64,000 nt of DNA from Candidatus Binatia bacterium (GCA_026004195.1 BPIQ01000002.1:1-64000); one strand, 5' to 3'; counted from the first letter of the stretch, positions 39,073 to 49,283 are shown. Numbers and translations: made by a program. Notes: generated by a model from the letters alone, not told the origin.

Positions 39073-40260
39073 TCAGTGGATTGCCTCGAAAAGCCCCGCG
39101 GCCCCCATCCCGCCCCCGATACACATCGTCACGATCCCGTAGCGACCCTTGCGCCGCCGGAGTTCGGGCAAGATGTGGCCCACGAGGCGCGAGCCCGTCA
39201 TGCCGTAGGGGTGGCCGATCGAGATCGCGCCGCCGTTGGGGTTGAGCTTCTCCGGGTCGAGTCCGAGCCGGTCCCGGCAGTAGACGACCTGGGAAGCGAA
39301 GGCCTCGTTGAGCTCGATCACGTCGATGTCGTCGAGCGAAAGGCCGTGGCGCCGGAGCAGCTTCGGGACGGCGAAGACGGGACCGATCCCCATCTCGTCG
39401 GGCTCGCACCCGGCGATCGCGAACCCGCGGAAAATCCCGAGAGGCCGGATTCCGAGCTTTTGCGCCTTCTCGGCCGACATGACGAGCGTCACCGACGCCC
39501 CGTCGGAGAACTGCGAGGCGTTGCCCGCTGTCACCGTGCCGTTTTCTTTGAAAGCGGGCTTGAGCTTCGCGAGCCCCTCGAGGGTGGTGTCCGGCCGGTT
39601 GCACTCGTCCATCCGGAAGAAATACTCCTCCTTTCTGGTCTCGCCCGTGGCCTTGTCGGTCACGGCGCGCACCACCTGGATGGGGGCCAGCTCCTCGTCG
39701 AACTTGCCGGCCTTCTGCGCCGCCGCCGTGCGTTGCTGGGAAAGCAAAGCGTAGCGGTCCTGCTCCTCGCGGCTGATCTTGTATCGCTCGGCCACGACCT
39801 CGGCCGTGAGCCCCATCGGCATGTAGATTTCTTTTTTGTGCTCGAGGAGCCACGGGTTGAAGAGATCCTTCTTGTTGAAGTCGTTGTGCGTCATCGTGAT
39901 GGACTCGACACCTCCGGCCAGGATCGCGTCGACACCGTCGGCCATCACGTAGTGGGCAGCGAGGGCAATGGCCTGGAGGCCCGAGGAGCAGAAGCGGTTG
40001 AGCGTCATCCCGGGCACCGTGATCGGAAGGCCCGCGAGGACGACGACGTTCCGTCCCATGTTGAAGCCCTGCGGCCCCTCGGGGAAACCGCAGCCGATCA
40101 CCACGTCGTCGATCTCCTGGGGATCGAGAGCCGGCACTTTCCCGAGCACGTGGCGGATGCAGTGCGCCACCATGTCGTCGGGGCGCGTCAGGTTGAGCGA
40201 CCCCCGGAACGATTTCCCGAGCGGCGTCCGCGAACTGGCGACGATGACGGCTTCCCGCAT
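39073..40260 (-). CDS. Acetyl-CoA C-acyltransferase (thiolase)
   Basis: Degradative or biosynthetic thiolase of 395 residues that cleaves or forms 3-ketoacyl-CoA. The acyl-binding Cys is in LNRFCSSGLQAIA, the NEAF motif in IELNEAFASQ, the His in SIGHPYGMTGSR and the second Cys in TMCIGGGMGAA. ATG at 40260 has GGAGGG close upstream. A small 6-base hairpin (TCCGGT/ACCGGA) lies in its leader. With the acyl-CoA synthetase and later acyl-CoA dehydrogenase it points to fatty-acid or short-acid use. Confidence 0.95.
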   Translation of the reverse strand: MREAVIVASSRTPLGKSFRGSLNLTRPDDMVAHCIRHVLGKVPALDPQEIDDVVIGCGFPEGPQGFNMGRNVVVLAGLPITVPGMTLNRFCSSGLQAIALAAHYVMADGVDAILAGGVESITMTHNDFNKKDLFNPWLLEHKKEIYMPMGLTAEVVAERYKISREEQDRYALLSQQRTAAAQKAGKFDEELAPIQVVRAVTDKATGETRKEEYFFRMDECNRPDTTLEGLAKLKPAFKENGTVTAGNASQFSDGASVTLVMSAEKAQKLGIRPLGIFRGFAIAGCEPDEMGIGPVFAVPKLLRRHGLSLDDIDVIELNEAFASQVVYCRDRLGLDPEKLNPNGGAISIGHPYGMTGSRLVGHILPELRRRKGRYGIVTMCIGGGMGAAGLFEAIH

Positions 40261-40369
40261 GCTTCCCTCCCCTTCCGGTTTTTGACCGGAGGGCCGTACT
40301 CTGGCAATTCGCGACCGGATTGGCAACCGCTTGCCTCTTTGTCACTTGACGGGAAGCCTCTCGGGGCGT

Positions 40370-41707
40370 ATGCGGCGACGGGTCTTCCCGAGGAGAATCG
40401 CAATCGCCACCCGACACCCCGCGACCCGCTTCGTCCCGCCCGCCCTGGCGCTCCTTCTCTGCCTCCTGGCCGGCTCCGCCCGGGCGCAGGGGCTCGTGAT
40501 CTTCAGCGACGGTCCGGAGGCGCCGCGCCCCTGTTCTTTTCCGGAGCCGAACACCGCCGAATGCGACCTCTTTCCGGGAGAGGTGATCCAGGCGAACGTG
40601 ACCGCCTGCGAGTCCACGGGGGAATTCCCGCCGAGCTGCGTGCCCGAGAGCACCCTCGGGATTCTTCTCCGGGCAGAAGGCCTTCCGGCCGGAGCCAGCT
40701 TTCCCACCCGAGAGGGGACGGGTCAGGTGAGCTCGCCCTTCCTCTGGTCTCCTTCGGCAGGCCAGGTGGGGACGCACGAAATCCGGTTCGTCGCGACCGC
40801 GGAAGAAACCACCGTCTCGCTCCTGCTCCGCGCCCGTGTTCTCCTCCCGCCGACCGCGACGCCCAGTCGAACGCCGTCCCCGACCGCCACTGCGAGCCCG
40901 ACTCGGAGCGCGACCGCAACCCCCTCGGCGACCCCGAGCAGAACGTCCACGCCCTCGCCTCCTCCGACCCCGAGCCCATCCCCGTCCGCCTCGCCGACGC
41001 GCACGCCTTCTCCGCCACCCGCCTCGACCCCGACGCGAACCGCGACGCCTTCCCCGACCCCGTCCAGAACAGCCTCTCCCACCCTCGAGCCGACGTTCTC
41101 GCCGAGCGCCACACCGCCTCCCAGCCGCACACCGAGCAGCACGCCATCCGCCACACCCACGCGCACCCGGACGCCGAGCCCGAGCCCTACCCCGACCGCG
41201 TCCCCCTCCCCGAGCTCTCCCACGCCGACGCGTCCCCCCACCTTCACCCCCTCCCGAACGCCGACACGCAGCCTTGCCCCCACCTCGTCACCGACGCCCT
41301 CACCCGAAACGCCGAGCCCGACCGCCTCCGGCACGGCCGAGCCTTCGCCGGAGCCCACGCCATCCTCCACTCCGTCGGCCCCCCTCTCGACCCCTACGCC
41401 GAGCGCGACCCCGTCCCTTCCGCCCGCGTCGCTTACGCCCCCGGCCCCGCAGACACCGACTCCCACCGTACCGTTCACTCCTGCGCCCGCGGTTCCGGAG
41501 GACACGAACTGCGACGGGCGGACCTCGGCGGCCGATGTCGTGGCCACGCTCGTGCTCGTGTCGAGGGGCGAACCGAGCCGGTGCGGGACGGGAGACCTCG
41601 ACGGCGACGGCCAGCCCGACGCCGACGACCTCGCGCGACTTCTCTCGAGCCTCTTCGTACGAGCCTCCGAGCACGCTCTTTTTCGACGTCCCCACTCCGA
41701 GCGCTGA
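40370..41707 (+). CDS. Secreted Thr/Pro/Ser-rich protein with dockerin-like C-terminus
   Basis: 445 residues. A signal peptide ([19 protein letters not shown]) precedes a small domain with several cysteines ([18 protein letters not shown]). Residues about 160-375 are a long Thr/Pro/Ser tract ([11 protein letters not shown] and similar). The end has two calcium-loop-like units, [17 protein letters not shown] and [18 protein letters not shown], as in type I dockerins. Such stalk-and-dockerin layouts suit a surface or cell-wall protein, possibly glycosylated on the Thr/Ser tract. The 15 bases before ATG 40370 contain GGGG. Function unknown. Confidence 0.8.
   Translation: MRRRVFPRRIAIATRHPATRFVPPALALLLCLLAGSARAQGLVIFSDGPEAPRPCSFPEPNTAECDLFPGEVIQANVTACESTGEFPPSCVPESTLGILLRAEGLPAGASFPTREGTGQVSSPFLWSPSAGQVGTHEIRFVATAEETTVSLLLRARVLLPPTATPSRTPSPTATASPTRSATATPSATPSRTSTPSPPPTPSPSPSASPTRTPSPPPASTPTRTATPSPTPSRTASPTLEPTFSPSATPPPSRTPSSTPSATPTRTRTPSPSPTPTASPSPSSPTPTRPPTFTPSRTPTRSLAPTSSPTPSPETPSPTASGTAEPSPEPTPSSTPSAPLSTPTPSATPSLPPASLTPPAPQTPTPTVPFTPAPAVPEDTNCDGRTSAADVVATLVLVSRGEPSRCGTGDLDGDGQPDADDLARLLSSLFVRASEHALFRRPHSER
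40851..41490. repeat. Low-complexity Thr/Pro/Ser coding tract
   Basis: Strongly biased C-rich sequence encoding degenerate TP/SP/AT units of the secreted protein; likely prone to replication slippage and assembly error. Confidence 0.8.
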
Positions 41708-41819
41708 ACGCTCGACACCCCAGAAGACCCGCAGCCCTAAGTTCTTGCCAGGGCGTCGGAATCGCCGCCCGTGGTACGGTGCGTGCTTGAGCCCAAGCTC
41801 CCCGAGAGAGCCAAAAACC

Positions 41820-43692
41820 GTGGGGGCCGCATTGCAAGCCGCTTGGAGGAGCAAGGCGCAAAGCAGGGAAGCGAGCAAGACGCAATCCTCGAGGGATTCT
41901 TCCCGCCACCCCGTTCCGCTTCTGCGCTACACGCTCGTGGCTGCGACGGCCGCCCTCGTCTTCGTGCGCCACGGTAGCGGCGTTCCTCCCGTGGTGGTGT
42001 CGCTGCTGCTCGTGGCCCTTGCCTCGAACGTCGCTCTCGGGCGCCTCCCTGCCAGGACGCTCGACAGTGCCCACTGGAGGGCGGCAATTCTGGTTGCGGA
42101 CACCGCCTGGGTCACCGCCGCACTCCTTTTCGCCGGGGCGTTCGGGTCCGACTTTTTCTACCTCTACTTTCTCGTGGTCCTGCTCACGACCGCGGGGCAC
42201 AGCCTCGCACTCGTACTTCTCGCGGCCATCGTGACTTCCGCAGCCTACCTCGCCATCGCACCCGCGACGCTCGGGTGGCCCTCCGCCGTCGTCCACCTCG
42301 TGTTTTTCTACGTGACGAGCCTCGTGTACGGGTACCACGTCGACCGCACCAGAAAAGAAAAAAGCAGGCTCGAGGAAGCGACCCGGGAGCGGCTCGAAGA
42401 GCTCGTGCGCCTGAAGGGAGAACTCCTCGAGAAAAAAGCCCGGGAAGCCGAGGAAGCGCGCAGAGCGAGGGCACGAGCCGAAGAGCGTCTTGCGCGAGGA
42501 AGCCGAAGTGCTCGCCTCGCTCGGCCGAATGGGTCAGGAACTTCTCGGAGGGCTCGACGACCCTCTGCTCTGCGATCTCCTCTGCCGGCGTGCCGCGGAA
42601 CTCACGGGGGCGGACAAGGCGCAGCTCTTTCTGCGCCGCGACGAAGACGGCGCCTTCGCGTACGCGGCCTCGCACGGACTCGACCCGACCGATCTCGAAA
42701 CGGCCAGGATGCTCGAGATACCGAGCGAACTCTTCGAGACCTCGGCCGAGAACGGCAAGGGATTTCCGCAGCTCCCCTCCCTACCCCCGGGAGACCACCG
42801 GACGGTCCGACTTTTTCGGGGAGGGCTCTGCATCGGCGCTCTCGTCCTCTCGCGCTCGCGCGGCACGTTCGACGAAAAACAGGAGCGCATTCTCTCGGGA
42901 ATCGGTCCCGTCGCGTCGCTCGCCTTCGAAGCGGCACGCCTCTTCCGCGCGCTCGAGGCGGCGAACAGCATGAAATCCGACTTCATCGCGCTCGTCTCGC
43001 ACGAGCTCCGGACCCCGCTCAACGTGATCCTGGGCTACGTTTCGCTCCTGCTCGAAGGCGACTTCGGACCCCTCGGTGCCGAGCAGAGAAACGTGCTCGC
43101 GAGAGTGGAGGAAAGCGCCCGGAAACTCTGCGCTCTCGTCGGGGAAACGCTGGAACTCAGGCGTCTTCTCACCGCCAGGGTGCCGGTCCACGTCGCCGAA
43201 ACCGATGTCGGCCGGGTACTCGACGAGGTGCTGGCCGAGTGCGAAGAGGCCGCGAGAAGGAAACCCCTCGTCGCACTTCGGCTGGAGCCCCCGCGGAGCC
43301 ACGGCACGATCCGAACCGACCCTGCCAAGCTGGCCAGCGTCCTCCGGCAGCTCGTGGAGAACGCGCTCAAGTTCACGGAGAGCGGCGAGGTGAGGGTCGG
43401 TTGGGTCGAAAAAAACGGCGGGATCGAGATCTTCGTGCGCGACACGGGCCCCGGGATTCCCGAAGAGAAGGTCTCCTGGATCTTCGAACCCTTCACCCAG
43501 CTCGAGCCCGTCTCGACGAGACAGCACGGCGGCGCGGGCCTGGGGCTCCACCTCGCGAAGCGGCTGGCGGAACTGCTCGGCGGGACGATTTCCGTGGAAA
43601 GCCGCCCCGGCGCAGGTTCCACGTTTCGCCTCTGGCTCCCCTTTCGACCTCCGACCGAACTCGAGCCCGAGCTTTTCGACACGGTCGTCTAG
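41820..43692 (+). CDS. Membrane sensor histidine kinase with GAF domain (frameshifted)
   Basis: Two-component sensor. A membrane domain with about five helices (VVVSLLLVALASNVALG to VHLVFFYVTSLVYGY) is followed by a coiled coil, a GAF domain (DDPLLCDLLCRRAAELTGAD) and the kinase core: phospho-acceptor His in SHELRTPLNVILGY, N-box QLVENALKF, DTGPGIPEEK and GGAGLGLHLAKRLAELLGG. The frame shifts once at 42490-42491, within the coiled coil; removing one T restores EERLREEAEVLASLG. GTG at 41820 is a tentative start. No response regulator is adjacent; the single-domain regulator at 56.7 kb is too distant to pair by context. Confidence 0.82.
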
Positions 43693-43825
43693 GTCGCGGG
43701 CTTCCGGTCCACGCGAGAGTCCACCGAGGGTCCCGACACTTTTTCCGGGGGTGACCGATCCCCGGAAGCCCGTGACCGAGGGAGGCCTGGCCTCGCGGAC
43801 GAAATTCCCCTATGGGAGGCGGGCG

Positions 43826-44824
43826 GTGTCGAGAACGTCCGGCACGATCCTTTTTCTCGCCTTTCTTCTGGCTTTCGACGCGAACCCCGTCGCCGGCGTC
43901 GAGTTCGGCGTCCAGCTCGCGCCGGAAAAGCTCGACTACGACTCGCTCCGCCGAGCCTTCCAGCTCGTCGAGCGACTCGGCTACGAATCCGTGTGGCTCA
44001 ACGACCACTTTCTCCCCCTGCAGGGGGACGAGGACGACCCCCACTTCGAGACCTGGACGCTTCTGCCGGCTCTCGGGAAAGCCACGCAAAAGATCCGGGT
44101 CGGGGTTCTCGTGAGCGGCAACACCTACCGGCATCCGGCCGTCCTGGCGAAGATGGCAGCGACCGTGGATCACATCCTGGGAGGCCGCCTCGAGTTCGGG
44201 ATCGGGGCGGGCTGGGCCGAGAGGGAGCATCGGGCTTACGGCATTCCCTTCTACACGGCGCGCGAGCGGGCCGAGCGGCTCGGCGAGGCGCTCGAGACGA
44301 TACTCCGTCTCTGGACGCGCGATCGCGCCGATTTCCGGGGCCGGTACTACCGGCTCGAGGACGCCCCCTTCGCCCCGAAGCCGCTCCAGCGCCCCCACCC
44401 TCCGATCGTCGTCGGGGGCCAGGGGAGGAAGTGGATCCTGCCGCTCGTGGCCCGCTACGCCGACGAGTGGAACGTCCCGGTGGGCATCGATCCCGAGGGA
44501 ATCCGCGCGCGAAAGGAGATTCTCCACGCCGAGTGCCAGCGGGTGGGCCGCACACCTTGCGTCGAGCGCATCTCGGTCATGCTCCCCCTCGTCCACATGT
44601 CGGGCCTCCCGCTCGCCGAGCCGCTCACGCGACTCTACGCCCGGACGTTCTACTCCGAAGGGGTGGCCCGCTCGCTCCTTGCCGGCTCGCCCGAGAGCAT
44701 CCGCGAGCGGATCCGAGCGTACGTGGACGCGGGTGTCACGCGGATCGTCGTGACGACGCGGCCTCGCTTCGCGCCCGAGCTTCTCGAACGCTTCGCCAGA
44801 GAAGTCGTACCCGCCTTCCGCTGA
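43826..44824 (+). CDS. LLM-class (F420-type) oxidoreductase with signal peptide
   Basis: Luciferase-like TIM-barrel enzyme of 332 residues. The barrel runs from GVEFGVQLAPEKLDYDSLRR through YESVWLNDHFLPL, KIRVGVLVSGNTYRHPAVLA and GGRLEFGIGAGWAEREHRAY to VARYADEWNVP, closest to F420-dependent members. Upstream of the barrel is a hydrophobic leader (GTILFLAFLLAFDANPVAG) that looks like a Sec signal peptide, unusual for a cofactor enzyme. GTG at 43826 was chosen because GGAGG is seven bases upstream; 43751 is the longest possible start. Substrate and true location are unknown. Confidence 0.82.
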   Translation: MSRTSGTILFLAFLLAFDANPVAGVEFGVQLAPEKLDYDSLRRAFQLVERLGYESVWLNDHFLPLQGDEDDPHFETWTLLPALGKATQKIRVGVLVSGNTYRHPAVLAKMAATVDHILGGRLEFGIGAGWAEREHRAYGIPFYTARERAERLGEALETILRLWTRDRADFRGRYYRLEDAPFAPKPLQRPHPPIVVGGQGRKWILPLVARYADEWNVPVGIDPEGIRARKEILHAECQRVGRTPCVERISVMLPLVHMSGLPLAEPLTRLYARTFYSEGVARSLLAGSPESIRERIRAYVDAGVTRIVVTTRPRFAPELLERFAREVVPAFR

Positions 44825-44882
44825 AGCTTGAAAATCTCCCCGAGCCGTGCGACCGAAGAGCGGCACGAAGGGGGGACCGACG

Positions 44883-46061
44883 ATGCGAAAGCTCGCGTGG
44901 ATCGGCACGGCGCTTCTTCTGGTGAGTTGCGGCAACGGCGGGAGAGACCGCCCGACGGTGACGGTTCGCGCCGGCGAATCCATCCAGGCCGCCGTCGATG
45001 CGGCGGCTCCCGGAACGACCATCGTCGTGGAGCCGGGAACCTACCGGGAAGGAGCGGGGAGCGAGCACGCCCTCGTGATCACCAAGCCCGACCTGCGGAT
45101 CGAAGGCCGCGGAGACGAGGATTCCCCGGTCGTCCTCGAAGCGTCACCCGGACAGGAGGTAGGAATTCTCGTCGGTCCCGCCGAAGTCGCGGCCGACCGG
45201 TCCGCGGTGCCGTGCGTCGCGGGAGACGATTTCGCCGGGCCCGAGACGTTCCTGCGGGATTTCGGCCTCGAGAACGTCGTGGTCCGGGGCTTTTCCGAGT
45301 ACGGCGTGTTCCTCAAGTGCGTCGACGGCTTCGAGCTCCGGCACGTCGACTCCGAGAGCAATCTCGAATACGGGCTTTTCCCCGAGTTCAGCCGCAACGG
45401 CGTGCTCTCGAACTGCCGGGCCACGGACACGCCGCTCGACGCGGCCATCTACGTGGGCAAGAGCGAGAACGTGCTGATTACGGGCAGCGAGGCGCGAGCG
45501 AGCACGATCGGGTTCGAGGTGGAAAACAGCCGAGGCGTCGAGTTGCGGCAGAACCGGGCCGAGGACAACACGGTGGGTTTCCTGCTCGACCTTCTGCCCG
45601 GCCCTCCCCTGAAAACGCAGGCGCGGATCGTCGTGGCGGACAGCTTCGCCATCGCCAACAACCGTCCCAACGCGGCTCCCCCCGAGGAGCTCGCCGGAGC
45701 GGTGCCCCCGGGGCTCGGGATTCTCGTGATCGCGGGGAACGACATCGAAATCACGAGAAACCGCGTCGAGGGAAACGGTTTTGCCGGGATTGCCGTGGTG
45801 AGCTTCGGAACCGTGTCGCTGGTCTCGGGAATCCCTCCGGATCCGATGGGAATCGACCCCGATCCCCGACGAGTCCGGGTGTTCGCCAACACGGTCGTCG
45901 GGAACGGCACCTCCCCACCCGACGACCCGCTCTTGCAAACCTTCGCGGCGGACCTCGTCTGGGACGGCGTCGGAACCGAGAACTGCTGGGAAGGAAACGG
46001 CGAGGACGTCACCTCCGTCGTCCTTTTCGGCGAAGAGCTTCCGGCCTGTTCGCAAGGCTGA
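44883..46061 (+). CDS. Lipoprotein with right-handed beta-helix
   Basis: 392 residues with lipobox LLLVSC after MRKLAWIGTA, so it is anchored to the membrane by lipid. The body has parallel beta-helix repeats: SIQAAVDAAAPGTTIVVEPG at the start, then units such as LENVVVRGFSEYGVFLKCVD, NVLITGSEARASTIGFEVEN and DIEITRNRVEGNGFAGIAVV. The fold is shared by pectate lyases, NosD and surface adhesins. Catalytic residues cannot be assigned. G-rich sequence precedes the ATG at 44883. Confidence 0.82.
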   Translation: MRKLAWIGTALLLVSCGNGGRDRPTVTVRAGESIQAAVDAAAPGTTIVVEPGTYREGAGSEHALVITKPDLRIEGRGDEDSPVVLEASPGQEVGILVGPAEVAADRSAVPCVAGDDFAGPETFLRDFGLENVVVRGFSEYGVFLKCVDGFELRHVDSESNLEYGLFPEFSRNGVLSNCRATDTPLDAAIYVGKSENVLITGSEARASTIGFEVENSRGVELRQNRAEDNTVGFLLDLLPGPPLKTQARIVVADSFAIANNRPNAAPPEELAGAVPPGLGILVIAGNDIEITRNRVEGNGFAGIAVVSFGTVSLVSGIPPDPMGIDPDPRRVRVFANTVVGNGTSPPDDPLLQTFAADLVWDGVGTENCWEGNGEDVTSVVLFGEELPACSQG

Positions 46062-46116
46062 GGAGGGCAACGCGTCCGGAGACGGAAAAGATCGCCCCCG
46101 GGGAAGAAGAGCGGAG

Positions 46117-46190
46117 TGGCGGCGGTCCGGATCGAACGGACGACCTAGGGATTATGAGACCCTCGCTCTAGCCAACTGAGCTACGCCGCC
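46117..46190 (-). tRNA. tRNA-Met (anticodon CAT)
   Basis: Full cloverleaf on the minus strand: acceptor GGCGGCG pairs with CGCCGCC, D-arm GCTC/GAGC, anticodon loop CTCATAA, T-arm with TTCGATC. Base 74 is the discriminator A; CCA is not encoded. The sequence pattern fits elongator methionine tRNA; a lysidine-modified Ile tRNA cannot be fully excluded. Confidence 0.92.
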
Positions 46191-46247
46191 GTGCTCCGGC
46201 TACGCTCCGGTCGATAGAGAAAGACCCGCTGCCCGTCAAGATCCCGT

Positions 46248-47453
46248 CTAGCGACCGCGCACCCCCGGCACGGCCACCGGAAGTCCCGTGGACGCGTCGA
46301 CGACGGCCGCCGAGACGACCTCCTTCGCGGCGCGATTGGCAAGAAACGTCGGGGTCGGGGGGCTTCCGTCCGCAAGAAGGCAGTTCGCGAGGGAAACTTT
46401 CTGGACGACGTTGCCCGTCGGCGGAACCGTGACCGTGGGACACACGACTTCCTGGTCCACGGCGGTCCACTGCGTCGTTTCGTCCGTGACGCGCAAGACG
46501 AGACGGAGCGCGAGCTGCTTTCCACCGAGCGGGGGAACTCCCGTGTCGCGGCGGGCCTGCGTCGAGCTACTCCTCAGCATCCAGAAGACGCTCGGGCGCC
46601 CGGTGGGAAAGACCCGGCTCCGGAGGACGAGCTTGCCGCGCGAGAACGGGGTTCCGTCGAGCTCGCCACCGGCGCAGGCGAGCGTACCGTCCGGAAGCGT
46701 CGTCGCGGCCGTGGGGTCGCACTCCTCGAACGCCTGCACGAGGGAGGTCCGGTAGAGGGACGCCGAAAGACGCGGATCGAACCGGAATCTCCGGCCCACG
46801 ACGAGTTCGGCGCTTTCGACTTCCAACCGGTCGTCGGTGCCGCCGAGTGCGAACCGGAGCTCCATCCGCGCCGAAAAGGTACTGCCTCCGGCCACGGAGA
46901 GAGGTCCGTGTCCTCCCGAGAAGGGAAAGGCCTGGAAGCCGGGATCGGGTGCGGAGACGAGGGGACCCGAGGGGGGCTCCACCGCTACGCCGCCGACGAA
47001 CGCCTGGAATTCCAGCGTGTTTCCGGGCGCGAGAGCCCCCGGCGCGTCGTGCACGTGCCGTCCCTCGATGCCGTCGAACGCTTCGAGCGACAGAGGGAAA
47101 GGACCGAACGTCTCCTCGACGCTCAACGTCGTCGTGCCCCCGGGCGCCCCCGGAGGCCGCCCCGCGCGAAGGAAATCCAGGCCCAAGGCCGCGAATGCCT
47201 CCAGGCTCGCACCGCTCGCACCCGAAGGCTCGAGAGCCACCCTACCCGCCACGGCATAGCCCGTGGGCAAGGAAAAACCCGCTCCGCCGGGAGCCTCGCT
47301 GTCGAACGACACGACGCCCGGCGCAGGGTCGAGGTCCCGCGGGCCGTTGTCGCCGACGACGACGCCGTCGATCGTGACGGAGAGACCCCAGGCGACCGAA
47401 GGCAGGGCGGCGAAAAAAAAGGCGCCGAAACGCCGGGCCCTTCGAGCGAACAC
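46248..47453 (-). CDS. Secreted hypothetical protein
   Basis: 401 residues, not recognised. It has a signal peptide (RRFGAFFFAALPSVAWG) followed by a beta-rich extracellular-type sequence (LSVTIDGVVVGDNGPRDLDP, TLEFQAFVGGVAVEPPSG) with a few paired cysteines (VQAFEECDP, LACAGGE). The GTG start at 47453 is preceded by GAGG. The style is like secreted proteins of unknown role in environmental lineages. It stands between tRNA-Met and the phosphatase gene, co-directional with both. Confidence 0.65.
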   Translation of the reverse strand: MFARRARRFGAFFFAALPSVAWGLSVTIDGVVVGDNGPRDLDPAPGVVSFDSEAPGGAGFSLPTGYAVAGRVALEPSGASGASLEAFAALGLDFLRAGRPPGAPGGTTTLSVEETFGPFPLSLEAFDGIEGRHVHDAPGALAPGNTLEFQAFVGGVAVEPPSGPLVSAPDPGFQAFPFSGGHGPLSVAGGSTFSARMELRFALGGTDDRLEVESAELVVGRRFRFDPRLSASLYRTSLVQAFEECDPTAATTLPDGTLACAGGELDGTPFSRGKLVLRSRVFPTGRPSVFWMLRSSSTQARRDTGVPPLGGKQLALRLVLRVTDETTQWTAVDQEVVCPTVTVPPTGNVVQKVSLANCLLADGSPPTPTFLANRAAKEVVSAAVVDASTGLPVAVPGVRGR

Positions 47454-47532
47454 GTCCTCTCGAGTCTACGGGTCGCCGAGACCGTGGGTCAAGCGGAATC
47501 TCGCCCCGAGGAGCGCACGAGGCCCGTTTCTT

Positions 47533-48264
47533 TCACGCCCCACCGCGGGGCGAGCTCGGTCGCAGCGCCCGCTCCCAACGGAACTCGAGCTCCCGCACCT
47601 CTTTGCTTCCCCGACGCACCTGAAAAAGCCGAGGCTCGCCGAGCTCGAGACACGAAAGCTTGTTCCCGTAGACGAGCCCCGTGTCCAGGCCGACCTTGTA
47701 GGGCAAGTCGACGAACACTTCGCGGTGCGGCGTGTGCCCGAAGAGCACCGTGAACCCGAAGTCGTGCGGATTCCAGAGAAACTCCTCGCGGATCCAGACC
47801 AGATCCTCGGGGTCCTGCTCCTCGAGGGAGCGGCCCGGCCGGAGTCCGGCATGCACGCAGAGAACATCACCCAGCCGCTCCCAGAGGACGAGCTTCTCGA
47901 AAAACCTGCGGTGTGTCTCGGGGAGCCGAGAGGCGAGCTCCGACCGCGCGCCCGCTCGGAGTCCGTAGCTTGCGAGAGTGGCCTCGCCGCCGTTGAAGAG
48001 AAACGCGTCCCCGTGCCGGCCGCCGAGCCCGAGGTAGTCGAGGAACATGTCTTCGTGGTTTCCCCGGAGAAACGTGCACGGAACGCCCCGGCTTTCGAGG
48101 TCGAGAAGGATCTCGACGACGTCTTTCGGAGAGGGGCCGCGATCGATGTAATCGCCGAGAAACACGAACCGGTCGTCCGGCCGGGGCCGGAGCGCCTCGA
48201 GCAAGGCGGCGAGCTCGTCGGGACATCCGTGGATGTCCCCTACGACGAAGACCCTTCCGCTCAC
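47533..48264 (-). CDS. Metallophosphatase (bis-tetraphosphatase/PPP type)
   Basis: 243 residues with the PPP-family metal motifs GDIHG, GDYIDRGP and RGNHE near the start, then CVHAGLRPG and FGHTPHREV. It hydrolyses phosphoesters: protein Ser/Thr phosphates or diadenosine polyphosphates (ApaH-like); sequence alone does not decide. GTG at 48264 overlaps the meaB stop as GTGA, so the pair is coupled. Confidence 0.9.
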   Translation of the reverse strand: MSGRVFVVGDIHGCPDELAALLEALRPRPDDRFVFLGDYIDRGPSPKDVVEILLDLESRGVPCTFLRGNHEDMFLDYLGLGGRHGDAFLFNGGEATLASYGLRAGARSELASRLPETHRRFFEKLVLWERLGDVLCVHAGLRPGRSLEEQDPEDLVWIREEFLWNPHDFGFTVLFGHTPHREVFVDLPYKVGLDTGLVYGNKLSCLELGEPRLFQVRRGSKEVRELEFRWERALRPSSPRGGA

Positions 48265-49283
48265 GGTCCCGAAACCCCTCCTTCCGGTGTCTTGCGGCCT
48301 TCGGGCCGCAGCAAATCGGCGGCGTCCTCCGCATCCAGGATTCGCAAGACGGCCTCGAAGGGCTCGACTTCTCCGCGATCGACCTGCCCGAGGAGCTCCG
48401 CGAACCGTCCGTTCTCGAGGGCTGCCTCGATTCGCCGGCCGATCTCTTCGGCGAGCATCTGCCGGAATTCTTCGCGCCGCACCCGGGCCGCCCGCTCCTC
48501 CCGGGAGCTCGAGCGCGCGAGGAAGTCGCGGTGTTCGAGGATCCTGGCGGCGAGCTCGTCGATCCCCTCTCCCTTCTCCGCGCTCGTGAGCAGCACGGGG
48601 ACCTGCCATCCCGAAGCCGGGCGCAGCTCGAGCATCCCCCGTAGCTCCTGCGCGAGCCTCTGCGCTCCCTCCCGGTCCGCCTTGTTGACGACGAAGATGT
48701 CGGCGATCTCGAGAAGCCCCGCCTTCATCGCCTGCACCGTGTCCCCCGCTTCCGGCACGAGGACCACGACCGTCGTGTCGGCCAGACGCGCGACGTCGAG
48801 CTCCGTCTGTCCCACGCCGACCGTCTCCGTGAGGACGAAATCCTTTCCGAAGGCGTCGAGCAGCCGAACGACGTGGCGCGTGGCCCGGGCGAGTCCACCG
48901 TGCGTCCCCCGAGTGCTCAAGCTCCGGATGAAAACCCCTTCGTCGAGAAAGTGTTTCTGCATCCGGATCCGGTCGCCGAGCACGGCGCCGCCGCTGAAAG
49001 GGCTCGAGGGATCCACGGCCACGACCCCGACCCGGTAGTTGCGCTCGCGAAGCCAGGCCGCGAGCCGGTCCACGAGGGTGGACTTGCCGGCGCCCGGAGG
49101 ACCGGTGACACCGATCGTGTAAGCGCGGCCGCAGTGCGGGTGGATGGCCGAGAGAATCCTCGGCGTGTCTGGGTGCCGGTTTTCGACACGCGTGATGAGC
49201 TTGGCGAGCGCCAGGCGATCCCCGCCGAGCATCCGGCTCACCAGTTCCGTGCTCTCCGGCTCCACGACTCGACGTTCCGCCAC
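48261..49283 (-). CDS. meaB: Methylmalonyl-CoA mutase-associated GTPase MeaB
   Basis: G3E-type GTPase that loads and protects the B12 cofactor of methylmalonyl-CoA mutase or relatives. Walker A GPPGAGKSTLVDRL, the family-specific DPSSPFSGGAVLGDRIRM, ETVGVGQTE (switch/Walker B) and the G4 NKAD are all intact; the C-terminal arm EERAARVRREEFRQMLAEEI dimerises. About 340 residues. GTG at 49283 has no ribosome site, but TAGAAT lies exactly seven bases before it, so the message may be leaderless. No mutase gene is in the window. Confidence 0.93.
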   Translation of the reverse strand: MAERRVVEPESTELVSRMLGGDRLALAKLITRVENRHPDTPRILSAIHPHCGRAYTIGVTGPPGAGKSTLVDRLAAWLRERNYRVGVVAVDPSSPFSGGAVLGDRIRMQKHFLDEGVFIRSLSTRGTHGGLARATRHVVRLLDAFGKDFVLTETVGVGQTELDVARLADTTVVVLVPEAGDTVQAMKAGLLEIADIFVVNKADREGAQRLAQELRGMLELRPASGWQVPVLLTSAEKGEGIDELAARILEHRDFLARSSSREERAARVRREEFRQMLAEEIGRRIEAALENGRFAELLGQVDRGEVEPFEAVLRILDAEDAADLLRPEGRKTPEGGVSGP

